Positions 22,480 through 34,130 of a DNA stretch of 64,000 bases are shown in pieces. This DNA comes from Tamarix chinensis (lineage: Eukaryota > Streptophyta > Magnoliopsida > Caryophyllales > Tamaricaceae), in contig CM060174.1 of the NCBI GenBank assembly GCA_030549775.1, positions 7,755,391 through 7,819,390 on the forward strand, in the 5' to 3' direction. Below the pieces are notes generated by a model. That model made no database searches. It was not told the DNA's origin and saw only the letters and a list, made by a program, of their open reading frames with translations. A program made the position numbers and the translations under genes. The stretch's first letter is position 1, and the number at the start of each line of letters is the position of its first letter.

Positions 22480-23910
22480 GGTAATAAAGGGGGTAAAGTG
22501 GTAATTTTGAAGCAAAAGGGCAATATGGTAATTTTGGAAGTTAGGGGTATTATGGTAATTTTGGAAGTAAAGGGGAAAATTGAATTTTATGAGTAAAGGG
22601 ATATTATGGTAATTTTGGGAGTAAAGGGTAAAATGGTAATTTTAGAAGAGAAAGGTAAGATGGTAATTTTATAATAAAAGAGCAAAATGATAATTCTAGA
22701 TGTAAAAGGGGTAAAATAGTAATTTGCAAGTAAAAGGGTATTATGGTAAACTTTTATAAGTAGAAGGGTGAAACAATAATTTTAGAAATAAGGAGCAAAA
22801 TGGTAAATTGCAAGTAAAAGGGGTATTATGAAAATTTTATAAGTAAAAGGGTATTGTAGTAATTTTGTAAATAAAAGGATATTATGGTAATTTGGAAGTA
22901 AGGGGTAGAAGGGTAATTTTATAAATAAAATGATATTTATGGCAAACTTGGGAGTAAAGGGTAACTTGGTAATTATGATAACGACGAAGGATAATTTGGT
23001 GATTAAATTATGATTATAGAAGGGCAATTGGATAATTATGATAATAGAGAAGGATAATTTGGTAAATTAACCAATAAAAGGGCATTATGGTAATTTTAAT
23101 AATGGAGAAGGGCAATATAGTAATTATAAAAAAATGGAGAAGGGTAAATTGGTAATTATAATTATGGAGAAGGGCAAATTAATAATTATAATTATGGAAA
23201 AGGGTAAGTTGGTATTTATAATAATAGAGAAGGGTAAATTGGCAATCGTAATAGTGGAGAAGGGTAAATTAATAATTATAATTATGGAAAAGGGTAAGTT
23301 GGTATTTATAATAATAGAGAAGGGTAAATTGACAATTGTAATTATGGAGAAGGGTAAGTTGGTATTTATAATAATGGAGAAGGGTAAAATGATAATTATA
23401 ATAATTGAGAAGGGTAAATTAATAATTAATAATTATAATTATGGAAAAGGGTAAATTGGTAATTATAATTATGGAGAAGGGTAAATTGGTAATTATAATT
23501 ATGGAGAAGGGTAAATTGGTAATTTTAAATATGGAGAAGGGTAAATTAATAATTTTAAAAATGGAGAAGGGTAAATTGGTAATTATTTAACCAACTAAAG
23601 GGGAAAATTGGTAATCATGATAATAAAGAAGGGTAATTTGATAATTTATCCAACTTAAGGGCAATTTAATAATTATAACAAAGGAGAAGGGCAATTTGGT
23701 AATCTAACCAACCAAATGAAAAATATATTAAGTGTAACAATTATGAAGGGGGATTAGTGACCTAATAGGTACGGGAGATAACTTAGTAACCTAAACCGAG
23801 TAAGGGGTAATTTGGTAATTATGCAACCTTAAGGGTAATATGGTAATTTGTCAAGTAGGGAAGGGATGACTTAGCAATTATGTAAGTAAGGGGTAAATGA
23901 GTAATTTGTA
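22480..23910 (+). repeat. 'GGTAATTT' minisatellite of LTR E
   Basis: About 1.4 kb of degenerate units of the type GGGTAATATGGTAATTTTGG. Around 23,100-23,600 it is more regular, with a roughly 30-bp unit (GGTAATTATAATTATGGAGAA). That regular part is open in one frame for 106 codons of the type MEKGKLVIII; the reading follows from a unit length divisible by three and is not evidence of a protein. Confidence 0.9.
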
Positions 23911-24599
23911 TCTAACATGTCGTTGTGATTGTGGAATTTTGTGATATGACTCAAATAACACTGAATAGCAAGGTAAGAGTACTTGATAAATAGTAAGTAT
24001 CACGATTCCGAATCCTAATTCGGAATTAGATGAGATTATGATGGCCTTAATGATTCCTCTGTGTTACTTTGGATAATCATTTAAATAAGAAATATCTAAC
24101 GATATCAGAACGATGGAAAGTGAATAAATATCTAATTGTCATGCCTTTGTGATCACTTTAATTAAGACACTAATACTTAAAGTGAAAGACCTCGAGATCG
24201 GGAATGGTAGCTCTTAACGGGTTGCTACCCTAAAGACGTGGTTTAGCCCACGATTATTCTGGTATTTGCTGGTGTGACCTTGTGCCCTAGCTAGGCCCTA
24301 TATCTTACTCTATCTAGCTCTACGGACCTATTTAGGGGGTATGCATACTTATAGATTAGGTGTACTGAGTAGCTTTATACACCAGTACAACCAGGGTACC
24401 TTTACGTCCTTGGGTTCATGGTTGAAGGGTGCTGAGTAGCTTGTATGCACCAGTACGACCGATGTACCTTTGTGTCCTGGGTTCTTGATCTCCCGTCCGA
24501 GGCAAATAAATGGAATTGTTGTGCTGATTAAAGAAAGGAAAAACACTAATAAGGAAAGTGAAAGATTAATGAGTCGGGCTCAGTTGAATTATGATATTG

Positions 24600-24925
24600 A
24601 GTACCGATCCACCGGTTATAATAGTGGCTTAAGAGCATGATTCCCTAGCAAGTGATTATGAGTACCGATCCACCAGATATAATAGTGGCCCAAGAGCATG
24701 TTGCCTTGGATGATGTTGATATATATTCCAATCCACTGGCAATAATAGTGGGGGTCCCGAGCTCAATAAAACCAGTCATGGATGTGAATAAAGTTATGGA
24801 AAAATATTAATCACTTATAGTGAAACACCATGTGAGTCGGGGCCAGACTGGTCCACTGGTGAATAATAGTGGCCAGGAGCGTTTTGCCCTGCATGATCGG
24901 TCCACCGGCTATAATAGTGGGGTTC
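24600..24925 (+). repeat. five imperfect palindromes in LTR E
   Basis: Units at about 24,606, 24,665, 24,730, 24,850 and 24,900, for example CCACCGGTTATAATAGTGG and CCACCGGCTATAATAGTGG. Each carries CCAC...GTGG as an inverted pair. They lie about 0.65-1 kb from the 3' end of the LTR, as in copy A. Confidence 0.85.
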
Positions 24926-25582
24926 CCACACTCACATGGATATAAAATCTGAGAGATGATTGAATAATGATGGACTAATGGCTTAAGGCCCGAACGTATC
25001 GATTTTCCATTATGACTTATTAATAATTGATGGTCTTGTAAAGTATGTGATTGTGGTGCATATATTTCTTATTATATACGTATATAGCTTTGTATCATGT
25101 GTTACATTGCGGGCCTGCTTTTAAGTCTATTTTTAAAGGGTTACTCAGTACCATAGTATTGAAGGGTTCCATTCATGGGGCTCCTACCTATTCAATGGGA
25201 AGTATCCCTTGCAAGTCTTTTCCAGGTGCTACTCAAGTGGGCAACGGGAAAGAGCGTAAGGATCATCTGGATTTTTAGGGTTCTCCCTTTAATTTTACTT
25301 TATGGTTTAAATGTATTCCTTATTCTTGTAACCACCACTGGTGGATTCTAATCTTGGGAAGTGTATCACGCTACTCTGATTTAAACATGTTTTGAAAATA
25401 TAGCAAAATGTATCTCATTTCTATAGCCTTAGCACTTGATACTGGAACAGTAGAAGTGAACCGGTCTGGTACTAAGTGTGGCGATAATATCCCCAAAATT
25501 CACCGTTTTATATTTTACTTCCGCTATTTCTTTTAACAAAACGAAATTTTTCTATGGTGAATTTTGGGGGTGTTACAGGAAC

Positions 25583-26300
25583 AATGTTCGTGTATAGTAA
25601 TAGTAATCATCCCCAATTACTAGTGTATATCTACAACCATTTATGCTAAAAGTGTTAGCAGGCATGAATAGATCCATATGCAATAACTCAAATTATTTAG
25701 ATACGGTCACAACATTTTTGGGTTTAAATGATATTATATGTTGTTTTCCTCTTTTACATGCATCACATAATCAATAATTTGCATAATTTAACTTAGGAAG
25801 GTAGTTCAGGAACTATGCCTTTCTTAGAAAGTTTATTTAAAAGGTCCATGCTACCATGTGTTATCCTTTTATGCCATAACCATGAATCATTATCTAAGGC
25901 ACTTAGGTATGTAATATTCAATGAAATTGATTTGACATCTAACATATACACATTATTGATGTGATGTCATATAAAAAATATTGATTTATCTATCTCATTT
26001 GAAATCATGCAATGTGAATGTGAACATGAAAAATTAACTAAGAACCCTTTATCAAATAATTGGATAATCATCACATCATCAATGAAGGGTTTAGATTTAT
26101 TGATTCTAATGTTTCCACCTCAAACTATCTTCCCCTTCACCAAACGTAATATTACCTCCATCCTAAGGGGTTAATTTGAAGAACATAGTTTGGTCACTCA
26201 TTATGTACCTCACACATCTGTTATCTAGGAACCATTTGTGGCTTCTTCTTCTTCTTTTTCTTTTTTTACTCTAAAGAAAACTCAGAAACACAAAATTTAT
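25583..26300 (-). pseudogene. copia pre-integrase and integrase N-terminal part
   Basis: Near 26,225-26,130 the minus strand reads NRCVRYIMSDQTMFFKLTP then DGGNITFGEGED, matching the family block DSGCSRHMTGD..MF..L...DGG.VTFGD. The following gag-pre-integrase portion is recognisable only in pieces. The frame is full of stops. It continues in the integrase core on the other side of LTR E (19,553 downward). Confidence 0.7.
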
Positions 26301-28135
26301 ATTTTAGGTGCCCTTTTAATGGTTCTTGTGGGGTTAGTCACTAATCCTTGAAGGATGGTTCCCTTAGGCACCCACACCTTCTTAGATTTTTTTAAATTTA
26401 ACACTTATACCACTTTTGCAAGAAGGTTCAACATAACCAACTTTTCCATATGCATCACATACAATGGGAGAAGGAGAGACGTATGCTTAGTGAGGATTAT
26501 AAGCTTTCACAAATAAGTTTTTAAGGGTTTAGCATTTCATAACTCTCTTGTCACCATAACCTAAACACTCATGGTTCTTACAATTTCGCTGAGCGCCGAA
26601 CAAGTTTAAACCTTCTTTACCCTTGGTGATAATGTATGATATCTTTATAAATTTGTCATATTTTGCTTGAAGATGAACTCATTTTGTTCCTAGCTGATTC
26701 ATATTTACCTTGTGATCATAAGCAATGAATTTCTTATAATTTTCAAGTTCATCATATTTATTCAAGATGAGACTTAAAGTGATACATACATGACTCAAGT
26801 AAAACATTTTCACTTAATAGATTGCTATATTATTCATTTGGGTGAACATATAGTTTTCATTTTATAACTTTGTTTTGATATTCTATCATTTTCATACTAG
26901 GCATTATGAAAAACACATAGCAACTCATCATAAGAATAGAGAGGAATAGATTGTACCTATACATTTTATTTGACACTATTAAAGCTAGTGAAAGATGTTG
27001 AGGTGGATAGCTCATCTCCTAATTCCATGAATCATAGTTTGGCCACTTCCTCTTTATCCTATGGTTTTCCTTCACTTTTTCCAAGGTAGGCATGATCTTT
27101 CTTAGAGCTTTCTTTTCTTTGTTGTTGTTGTTTCCTTTACTTCTAACCATTTGCTTTGTTGTCTCATTTCATAATTCATAGCAATCCTAGATGACATGAC
27201 TACATTTTCCATAGCGATGACACTTGATTCTCTAATCTTTGTTGAACTCTCATGACCTTTTGTAAGAGATTGTACGTTATCTTCCATTTCTTCCTCCACT
27301 AGCTCCCCTGATCTTAAGAGCCTCTTAAATTGGGGGGCGGTGAGTGCAACCTATTCATCATCCATAGGAGCTCCTCTATCTTCTCCATCTCCCCCTTTCT
27401 ATTCATCCTCTTTAGTGACAACTTCTTTTTTATTTGAGGATGTGGAGGCTTTTAGAGCAAACAACTTCCTTTTATTTTCTTCAAACACTTCATCCATATT
27501 GAACTCATGGACATGGAGATTTCCAAAGAGTTCATCCATTTTCATCATTGTAAATCTTTGGCTTCTTCAATTGTTGTTACCTTAGGTATCCACTCATTAT
27601 AAAAGGCTTGTAAGAGCTCTCTCACTTGCTCCTCCTTGATGATAGATTTTTCCAAATACTTCAAGTATTTGACTATTATTGTAAAGCAGTCAATAAGATC
27701 GGTGATTGACTCTCTTTGCTTCATTGAGAATAATTCATATTCCATAGTATGAAGGTAAATTTGTTGCTAACACACTTGGCTTTTCCCTTTATACATGATC
27801 ACCAATTTATTCCAAATTTCTGTAGCGCTCATGCACCATTAGGTTTAGTGATACTCTTTTTTACCAAAGTCACATTAGAGGATCATAATGGCCTTTTCAT
27901 TTAGGGTGAGCTTTATTTTCCCATCACCCATGAGTTTATCATAACTTTTGTTAAATATTTGCCTACCATCGATCTTGGTTACCTGAATTGGACCTTTTGT
28001 GATTAAATACCACATATCGTAGTCTTGTGATTCTATGAAGAACATCATCAAAATTTTCCAATAAGTGTATTTCTCACCATTGAACAATGATGATTTTGTG
28101 GTGGAAATACCTTTGCTTAACCCAACTTGATCCAT
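26301..28135 (-). pseudogene. copia gag (UBN2-type) remnant with broken zinc knuckle
   Basis: The likely gag ATG is at 28,135-28,133 (MDQVGLSKG), 50 bases inside the primer-binding site. FNGEKYTYWKILMMFFIES and W.L...GP follow (family: F.G.NY..WK..M..FI.....W). A second open piece at 27,745-27,545 has a typical capsid block (YELFSMKQRESITDLIDCF, LKYLEKSIIKEEQVRELL, WIPKVTTIEEAKDL). Near 27,235-27,190 a CCHC zinc knuckle survives in outline as C-H-R-Y-G-K-C-S-H-V-I-stop-D-C: the second Cys is Tyr and a stop precedes the last Asp. Not functional. Confidence 0.82.
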
Positions 28136-28185
28136 TTCCCTTGTTAATTTTCTCACCTAGAATTGTTAGATCCTTTGCGAGATGC

Positions 28186-28200
28186 CTTACTTTGATACCA
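28186..28200 (-). other. copia primer-binding site (initiator tRNA-Met)
   Basis: The minus strand reads TGGTATCAAAGTAAG two bases after the LTR end TTTTTCA. TGGTATCAGAGC is the usual plant copia site complementary to the 3' end of initiator tRNA-Met; eight bases match at the start and later ones have drifted. Confidence 0.85.
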
Positions 28201-28202
28201 CT

Positions 28203-28682
28203 TGAAAAACACTTTAGAGGTGGATGAATAAGTGTTTTGGATTGGAAGTTGGAAAATAAAAAAATATACACTAAAATTATAGTGGTTCAATGATTAAATT
28301 CCTTTACATCCACTAACAAAAGGTTTTGAATTTTAGATTTTAAACCTCTTGTGTGTTTGTGTTGAGGATCTCTCTCTCTAGGTTAAACTCAATAACCTCT
28401 CTAGAGATAATTTACTATATTAACGTAGTTGTCTCCTGTATATTCTTAACACAAGAATCTCTACAAAAATTCTAGTCAATACAAAACCTTGAGTAATGAG
28501 TTTTATAGTAGTGTTGTGGCTTATTACAAAGAATTTGACAAATAAAATAGATATAATAAAGAAATAAGTGCAAGATATTGAGTAGAGAATTAAATGTAAA
28601 ATTTATGGGAGCTAAAAGCTTGTTGTTATTTTGCCCAATAAATGTTATATATACAAGATATTGGTGGAACAATATCATAACA
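28203..28682 (-). mobile_element. 5' LTR of the SIRE-like copia element
   Basis: 480 bp, from TGTTATGATATTG (28,682 downward) to TTTTTCA (28,203), next to the primer-binding site. Homologous to the LTR copy at 6,650-7,084. The outer flank is AGGAC (28,683-28,687); its partner on the other side of the element could not be identified. Confidence 0.75.
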
Positions 28683-30808
28683 AGGACTTATAAGAATATA
28701 TACATTTGTAGCATGGTTGTAAGCCGGGAGTTTTTTGTTAGCCTGGTATAAGGTGGTGAATCAAATGTGATGGCACATGCTATAGCTAAATATGAACCAC
28801 ATATGATCAAGTCTTATATTAATAGGTTTTAAAGTAAAGTGTGGAGGTTTCATGTTGCAATGTGAGTAATGGATGCTTAAGGCACTTACAAATGGGGATG
28901 TATTAACACAAAAGTATTATAGGAATATTACAATTGAAACTTTAGAAAAACAAGGATTTAAAAGGCAACAACCCTTTATTGCATGTCTTTAAAAATATGA
29001 GGAGATTTTTAGGGCTATTAGTAGCAAGATTATTATAGTAGGATTTTTATATGGAACAACAGGTATATAGCCTCACAGTTTTTTTTTTGTCTTGGGAAAT
29101 GGATAATAGTTGGGTCTGCTACTATTTTTTGCTTAATAGAGTATTGTATGGGGATACTTGTAGTAATTTGGTCATGTAGTATATGTAAAGGTGGATTTAT
29201 GGATTAGGAAATGTAAGTGTTTGGAGGTGTACTCTATGATGTAAGCTTTTAATACCTTGCTTAGGAAAATGAACAATGACCCTTTCAAATTATTTCTAGA
29301 AGATGGAGGAGGGATTTGGTTTGATTTCATTAGCAATTCCTTTTGCCTTAAGGCTTAATAAGATTATTTATTTATCAAAAAAATATCATGGATGGATGAT
29401 ACCATAGAGGTAACAACTAATGTTATGGGGTAGTGGTCTTTAATGTTAATCAATACGTCATTGTTGTTGATGGTATAGGAGTTAGGAGATGATTTAATTA
29501 AAATTAAATACTTTATTTTCAATTATATTCGAGGGGAAAAGGTTAATGTTTTTTATGACTTAGGTCATCGTCTTTAGACTAACAGATAGATGATTTTGCT
29601 GATTTTGATGCATTATGTCGAGAGGAGTGACATTTTATCTATACTAGGTGTTTGGACGAAGAGTTATATTATGCGGATGATATTTTTACCCGGATACCTT
29701 TTGGACTCTTTGATCTATGGTATCCCTTAGTTTATATTCTATTATTGTAACTCAGAGTTAATCTCCAAACTCATATTTATTTTTATAAAAGGTCCTCTCA
29801 TTTCTAATTACCTTGTTTTGCTATGAATGGTTTTAGCCATGTGATTGGTGTAAGGATGGTATAATAAACTAGACTTATGTCAATTAAGGTAATAACACCT
29901 AATATTTGATTATATGTGTCCGTTGTAAATCAATTTTTTTAGTAGTAAAATTTATGATGTTATAGTAGGACTAAATATCTAAGCTTGTGTCTCAAAATTT
30001 GGATTCATGCACCTATATCTTATGTGAATTTCCTTGATTGTACCTTTTGAATTATATATCCTTATGTGACACTTGTTGAAATGCATGCTAGATATGCTAC
30101 TGGTTTTTCCTGATTTGTCCATGCTTGTTGAATCCTTAATGATTCCATGTTGTGTTTTGTATACCCTCGTGGCATAATATATTATACATTGTTTTCTAGC
30201 CGATGTTGCAAGCTTGAACTTGCCTTGTGTGGTTAATTAAAACCATATATCATGTATGCTTTCTTATCAACATGTTTAATATTAATTAGAATTGAATATT
30301 TGGAGATGCCTTACGACTTTGATTTCCTTGTTTACATGTGTTATATACCTAGATGTTATCATGCAGTCTTGTATTATTATATCATGTCATTAAGAAGTTG
30401 TGATATTATTATGACGTGGTAACTTGTTTTGTGTGAAGAATGCTTATGTGTGATAATAAGGTCTTACTTAATACGCATTTCATATAGATACAACTCTATT
30501 TTAGTCTTATGTAGGTTTCTTGTGCTTGGCTTATATGGGATTAAGAGTACCAAGTCTCTAGTCATATTGTTGAGTATTTCAATTTAGATCATTGGAGTCC
30601 TGTATTCTATTTTATTTTGGCTCTTGTATAGCTATGTTATATCTATCTAATCTTGAACTTATTTTTCGTATAAGTTTTACAAGTCTTGATTGTACTTCGG
30701 TTAGGTGCAAACTACACTTGATGCTTGGGATATGAGTTTTTTTTTAGCCTTACCCCGACATAGGTTACATATTGGTTGTACGTCTCTCATATTGATTGCA
30801 ACAGTAAC
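28683..30808. other. unassigned AT-rich sequence
   Basis: No frame with a convincing protein motif. A short TTATTTATCAAAAAAA stretch near 29,365-29,385 looks like the A-rich tail of a plus-strand retroposed sequence, but the DNA to its left gives no recognisable LINE coding. I see nothing else that can be supported. Confidence 0.45.
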
Positions 30809-32654
30809 TGTAATACCCCAAAAATTTTCTTAGCTTAATCCCACACCATTAACACCTTAATTTGATTCTAATAACAAGAAATGTTATTTTTAGCCTTAAC
30901 CTAATTTATTAATCCCAAAACTTTAACCAAATCCAAAACGTTGACTCGAATAAACCATAATTCTTAAACCAAAATCACAACCCACTAAAATTTTCATTAA
31001 TCCTAATTATTTATGGCTAATCCAAAATCACCTAATCTAATCCTAACCCTAACCTCTTCTTCCGTTTTCTCCTACACCGATTTTCTTTGTGGTGTGAAAG
31101 AGTTCTCTTCCTCTGCTCAATCACCATCACCCTGCATCCCATATGCATCCTCTCACCATCACCCTGCCACCCTCGTGCCTCTACTGCACCTTGACACCAT
31201 CACCACACACACACCACCATCATCTCACCATCACACTTTATTCCTTCTTGTTGCTGCTCTATTTTGCCCATCAGCACCACCACAACTACCATCACCTTCC
31301 TTACTTTTCTCTCCCGTGCATGTCTCCTTCATGCGCCACCCTCACTGACCGCCACCACCATCATCCCTCATGCCTATGCTCGATCTCCATCGATTTCAAC
31401 CATCACCATCACCCTATTCTTTTCTTTTATTCTCCTTTTTTGATCATCATCGTCGTCATCGTGAAATCCCCTACCATTTTTCTCCTCTATGGCATGCCAC
31501 CTTACTACTATATATACCCCTCCACCCATCCATTTTATAGTCATCCATCAACTCCTCGACCTTCTTCTTTTCTTCCTTCTTTTTTCTTCTTCTTCCTCCT
31601 TCTTTCCCTATTTTCAGCCTTCTCACTGCCCATTCCATCACCGTGCACCACCTCGGCCACCACTCGCCACCCTTTGGTCGATGGACCGACCACCAAGGTC
31701 ACCCCAACCTTCTTCTTCCTCTCATCCGTCACACTTTTGTAGAGTACACGACGTATACACGACCTGCTGCATAGCCGTGTGACCTTTGCACCACCTGGTC
31801 GTGCTTCTTTTTTTTCTCTCATTCTGTTGTGCACTCCTACTACAAAACTATGCAAATTTTGTATTGCCTAGCCGTGTATCATATTTTCTCTCAACCAAGA
31901 GCTACACCGCTTGCTGCATAGCCATGCAACTTCCTATTTTTGGCCATGTACCCCTATTTTCACCCCAAACCTTGTCTAAACACCACCAAAATTTAACCGT
32001 AGCTCTATCACACATTTCTCTACATTTCCATACAACTCAAGCTTCCATTTGACTCCAGTTATTTCCATTTTTACCCTCCTCTACCTTAACTTTTCCCTCA
32101 ACTTTTAATCTTTAATCCTAATCGTATTTTATCTTATTTTTCATAGGTGATCTTCTGGTGATCTTGGAAGAGGTCTAAGATTTATGTGTATAGAGCCTGG
32201 TGTCTTTATTAGTAAGAATATATGTCATAGATAGGGATTTATGTGATATATGTATTTTTGTATGTTCTTTTATGTTGAGTATGTTGTATTGAATAATTTA
32301 TTTATGGAAATGCTATGAAATGATATTCTTGAGAGTAATGAAATTATGTAAGTATGTATTTGGGTATAGTGTCAGATATAGGATATCTATGGAAAATTGA
32401 GGATATGTAATTCAAATAATGATTGAAAAATTATATGTTTTGGGTTTCATAAGGCCTTTGAGAGAATACGATTGTCTTGACAACCCTGAGGGTATTATGA
32501 TCATTTGAGGATAATTACATGGTCATACTTATGTTGTTCATTTGTATGTCTTGTGCATTGATATGAGTTTAGCATAATAATGTACAATCAACTCTAAGTA
32601 AGGTACTAATCATTTAAAGCAAAAGATCATGTGAGTCAGGCCAAAGTGTTTATA

Positions 32655-33060
32655 TGGGTCCATTCTATCAGATAATAATAATGGTTCGGGTGTGTTTTTC
32701 CTAAGAGGTGCATCAGTCCATTTCACTGAATTAAGAATAGTGGGGCCCCATACTCAGTGTGAATGAAAATATAATTAATAGATAAAGTATAAATAGAAAG
32801 ATATTAATCATTTAAAGTGGAATACTACATGAGTCAGGACCGAGGTGTTGTGTCCGTTCCACCGGATAATAATAGTGGCTCGGGTGTGTTGTCCCCGAGA
32901 ACTGCTTTAGACTATTCCGCCGGTTTAATAATAGTGACTCAGGAGTATTTTACTCTGAGAGGTATTAGCTCCACTCCACCAGATAATAATAGTGTCTCGG
33001 GTGTGTTGTCCTCGAGAGGTGCTTTAAACCGTTCTACCGATTTAAGAATAGTGGGGTCCC
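32655..33060 (+). repeat. six imperfect palindromes in LTR G
   Basis: Units at about 32,665, 32,718, 32,855, 32,915, 32,970 and 33,030, each of the type (G)TTCCACCGGATAATAATAGTGG. CTCGGGTGTGTTGTCC lies between some of them. The second set (32,820 onward) follows GTGAGTCAGG, as GTGAGTCGGGG precedes units in copies A and E. Confidence 0.85.
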
Positions 33061-33430
33061 TGAACTCAACGTAAATAAAAGATTAGAACATGGTATATCT
33101 AATGAAAGACCTAGAATAAATGATTATCTAGCATTCTTTGATTTACGCATGTATGATTTTTTTATGAGAATTATCGTAACCCTGCTTGACTGTACTATTA
33201 CCTTAGTATGTAGCGTACTGATCATTCGTTTTATAGGTCATGCTTATTCCCACAAGCCCTATTTTGCATTTAATTGATGATTATTAGCTTAATTTGCTTG
33301 CATTGGGTGAGCGCTAAATGAATTGGTAAAGGATATGGTTATCCAGATATCTCTGTCTCTTTTTGGACTCTTAATCCTATATTTTTACTATTTATTTCCT
33401 TCTCTCTATTTCATACCCTATATTGCGGTG

Positions 33431-33457
33431 GAATCAAGTGCTTCCTACACTTGATTC
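33431..33457. other. perfect 10-bp hairpin near the 3' end of LTR G
   Basis: GAATCAAGTG, loop CTTCCTA, CACTTGATTC. It lies about 160 bp from the LTR end, in a position comparable to the terminal hairpins of copies A and E. Confidence 0.9.
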
Positions 33458-33639
33458 TTAGGTATAAGGTTACTTCTACCTTGCACTTGACATAGAATGG
33501 GCATAGGAAGTGCCTCTTCTATGTTGGATGCGGCATTACACCCCTACATTTTATGTTTTGACTTTTTCTATTAACTCTTTAAAACGAAATTTTTAAGTTC
33601 CAAAATTTAGGGGTGTTATAGAAACACCTTAAATTTCCT

Positions 33640-34130
33640 ATTTAAGCTCCATAAAATGTTTGGTTAAAAATCTAGTTATAAAAATGAGAGGGGGTGTTAC
33701 ACATGACATATAAACTAAATTGCATAATCCTTCCCACAACCACTTTATTCTCGATACCAAATTTAGTTGGAAGGCCATATCCAATGGCCCATTGTGTGGT
33801 TCGTTAGAACATGATGCACCATTCATTGAATCAGCTTCAATTACCATCCTAAAGTGTCGTAACCAATATTTTCCTAGCGACAATAGGCATGCCATATGGA
33901 TGGCACTAACCTCAACACCATTTATTTTTGTATAAATATATGGGTATGAAAAAATACATCAAAAATTACCATGTCAATCCCAAAGTACATCCCCAATTTC
34001 TGCCTTATTCGTCTCACAACAAATGGATGCATTTGTATTCCATTTAATAAAAACCCTCCCTGTCATTTCCCATTCCTCTCCTTACATAGGTCTACCAAGG
34101 CGACCCTTTGATAGGTGAAAATTTAATATG
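33640..34130 (-). pseudogene. LINE-type RNase H domain fragment
   Basis: The minus strand reads, from right to left with stops, a GRVFIKWNTNASICC block and IGDVLWD (family: G.IK.N.DAS......GIG.VLRD.G), then EVSAIHMACLLSLG, MVIEADSMNG, and a degraded tail near FLTKHFMELK (family: EA.A...AL..A...G, ..VEGDS..., H..RE.N..AD.LAK). The longest open piece is 85 codons (33,895-33,638). This is the RNase H module found at the end of some plant LINE ORF2 proteins and related gene fragments. No RT sequence is recognisable next to it. Confidence 0.6.

Larger units (their letters stand above)
19554..25577 (+). mobile_element. giant solo LTR copy E with perfect 5-bp TSD
   Basis: Ends TGTAATTCCCTG and GGGGGTGTTACA, flanked by GGAAC on both sides (19,549-19,553 and 25,578-25,582): an exact 5-bp duplication, as made by LTR-retrotransposon integrase. 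Length 6,024 bp, or 5,238 bp without the nested 778-bp hAT element and its 8-bp duplication. Same part order as copy A: leader, pyrimidine island (about 19,850-21,010), decayed hairpin (about 21,010-21,035), minisatellite (22,480-23,910), five imperfect palindromes (24,600-24,925), conserved block (25,090-25,260), terminal hairpin (25,433-25,478). Open frames up to 273 codons in the island are low-complexity artefacts. It sits in the integrase of a decayed copia element. Confidence 0.93.
16984..28682 (-). mobile_element. SIRE-like Ty1/copia element, decayed, split by LTR E
   Basis: The minus strand carries, in order, a 5' LTR (28,682-28,203), primer-binding site (28,200), gag, the pre-integrase region, integrase, RT and RNase H (to 17,137). 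Solo LTR E interrupts the integrase at 19,553/25,578. This gag-IN-RT-RH order is diagnostic of Ty1/copia. With E (and its duplicated 5 bp) removed this part is about 5.7 kb. If the env-like region at 8-10.5 kb and the LTR at 6,650 belong to it, the whole element would be about 9.5 kb, a usual size for SIRE/Maximus elements. Every gene has stops and frameshifts. The 3' side is cut by giant LTR C at 16,983. Confidence 0.8.
30809..33620 (+). mobile_element. solo LTR copy G (related shorter family)
   Basis: 2,812 bp with ends TGTAATACCCC and AGGGGTGTTATA (the last CA has become TA). Flanks GTAAC (30,804-30,808) and GAAAC (33,621-33,625) differ at one base. It shares the plan of copies A, E and F: pyrimidine-rich CA/CT stretch (about 31,050-32,100), then units of CCACCGGATAATAATAGTGG type (six at about 32,660-33,060), then a hairpin near the 3' end (33,431-33,457). 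It lacks the 'GGTAATTT' minisatellite and much sequence identity, so it is a relative, not a member, of the A/E/F family. Open frames up to 199 codons in the CT-rich stretch are artefacts. Confidence 0.8.

Noticed and set aside
23134..23454. 106-codon frame of MEKGKLVIII repeats
   Set aside because: Produced by a 30-bp minisatellite whose unit is a multiple of three; no initiation context or conservation in other copies.
12753..25577. A and E as DNA transposons because of their long inverted ends
   Set aside because: TG...CA ends, 5-bp duplications, LTR-like size and absence of any transposase fit solo LTRs better; kept as an alternative only.
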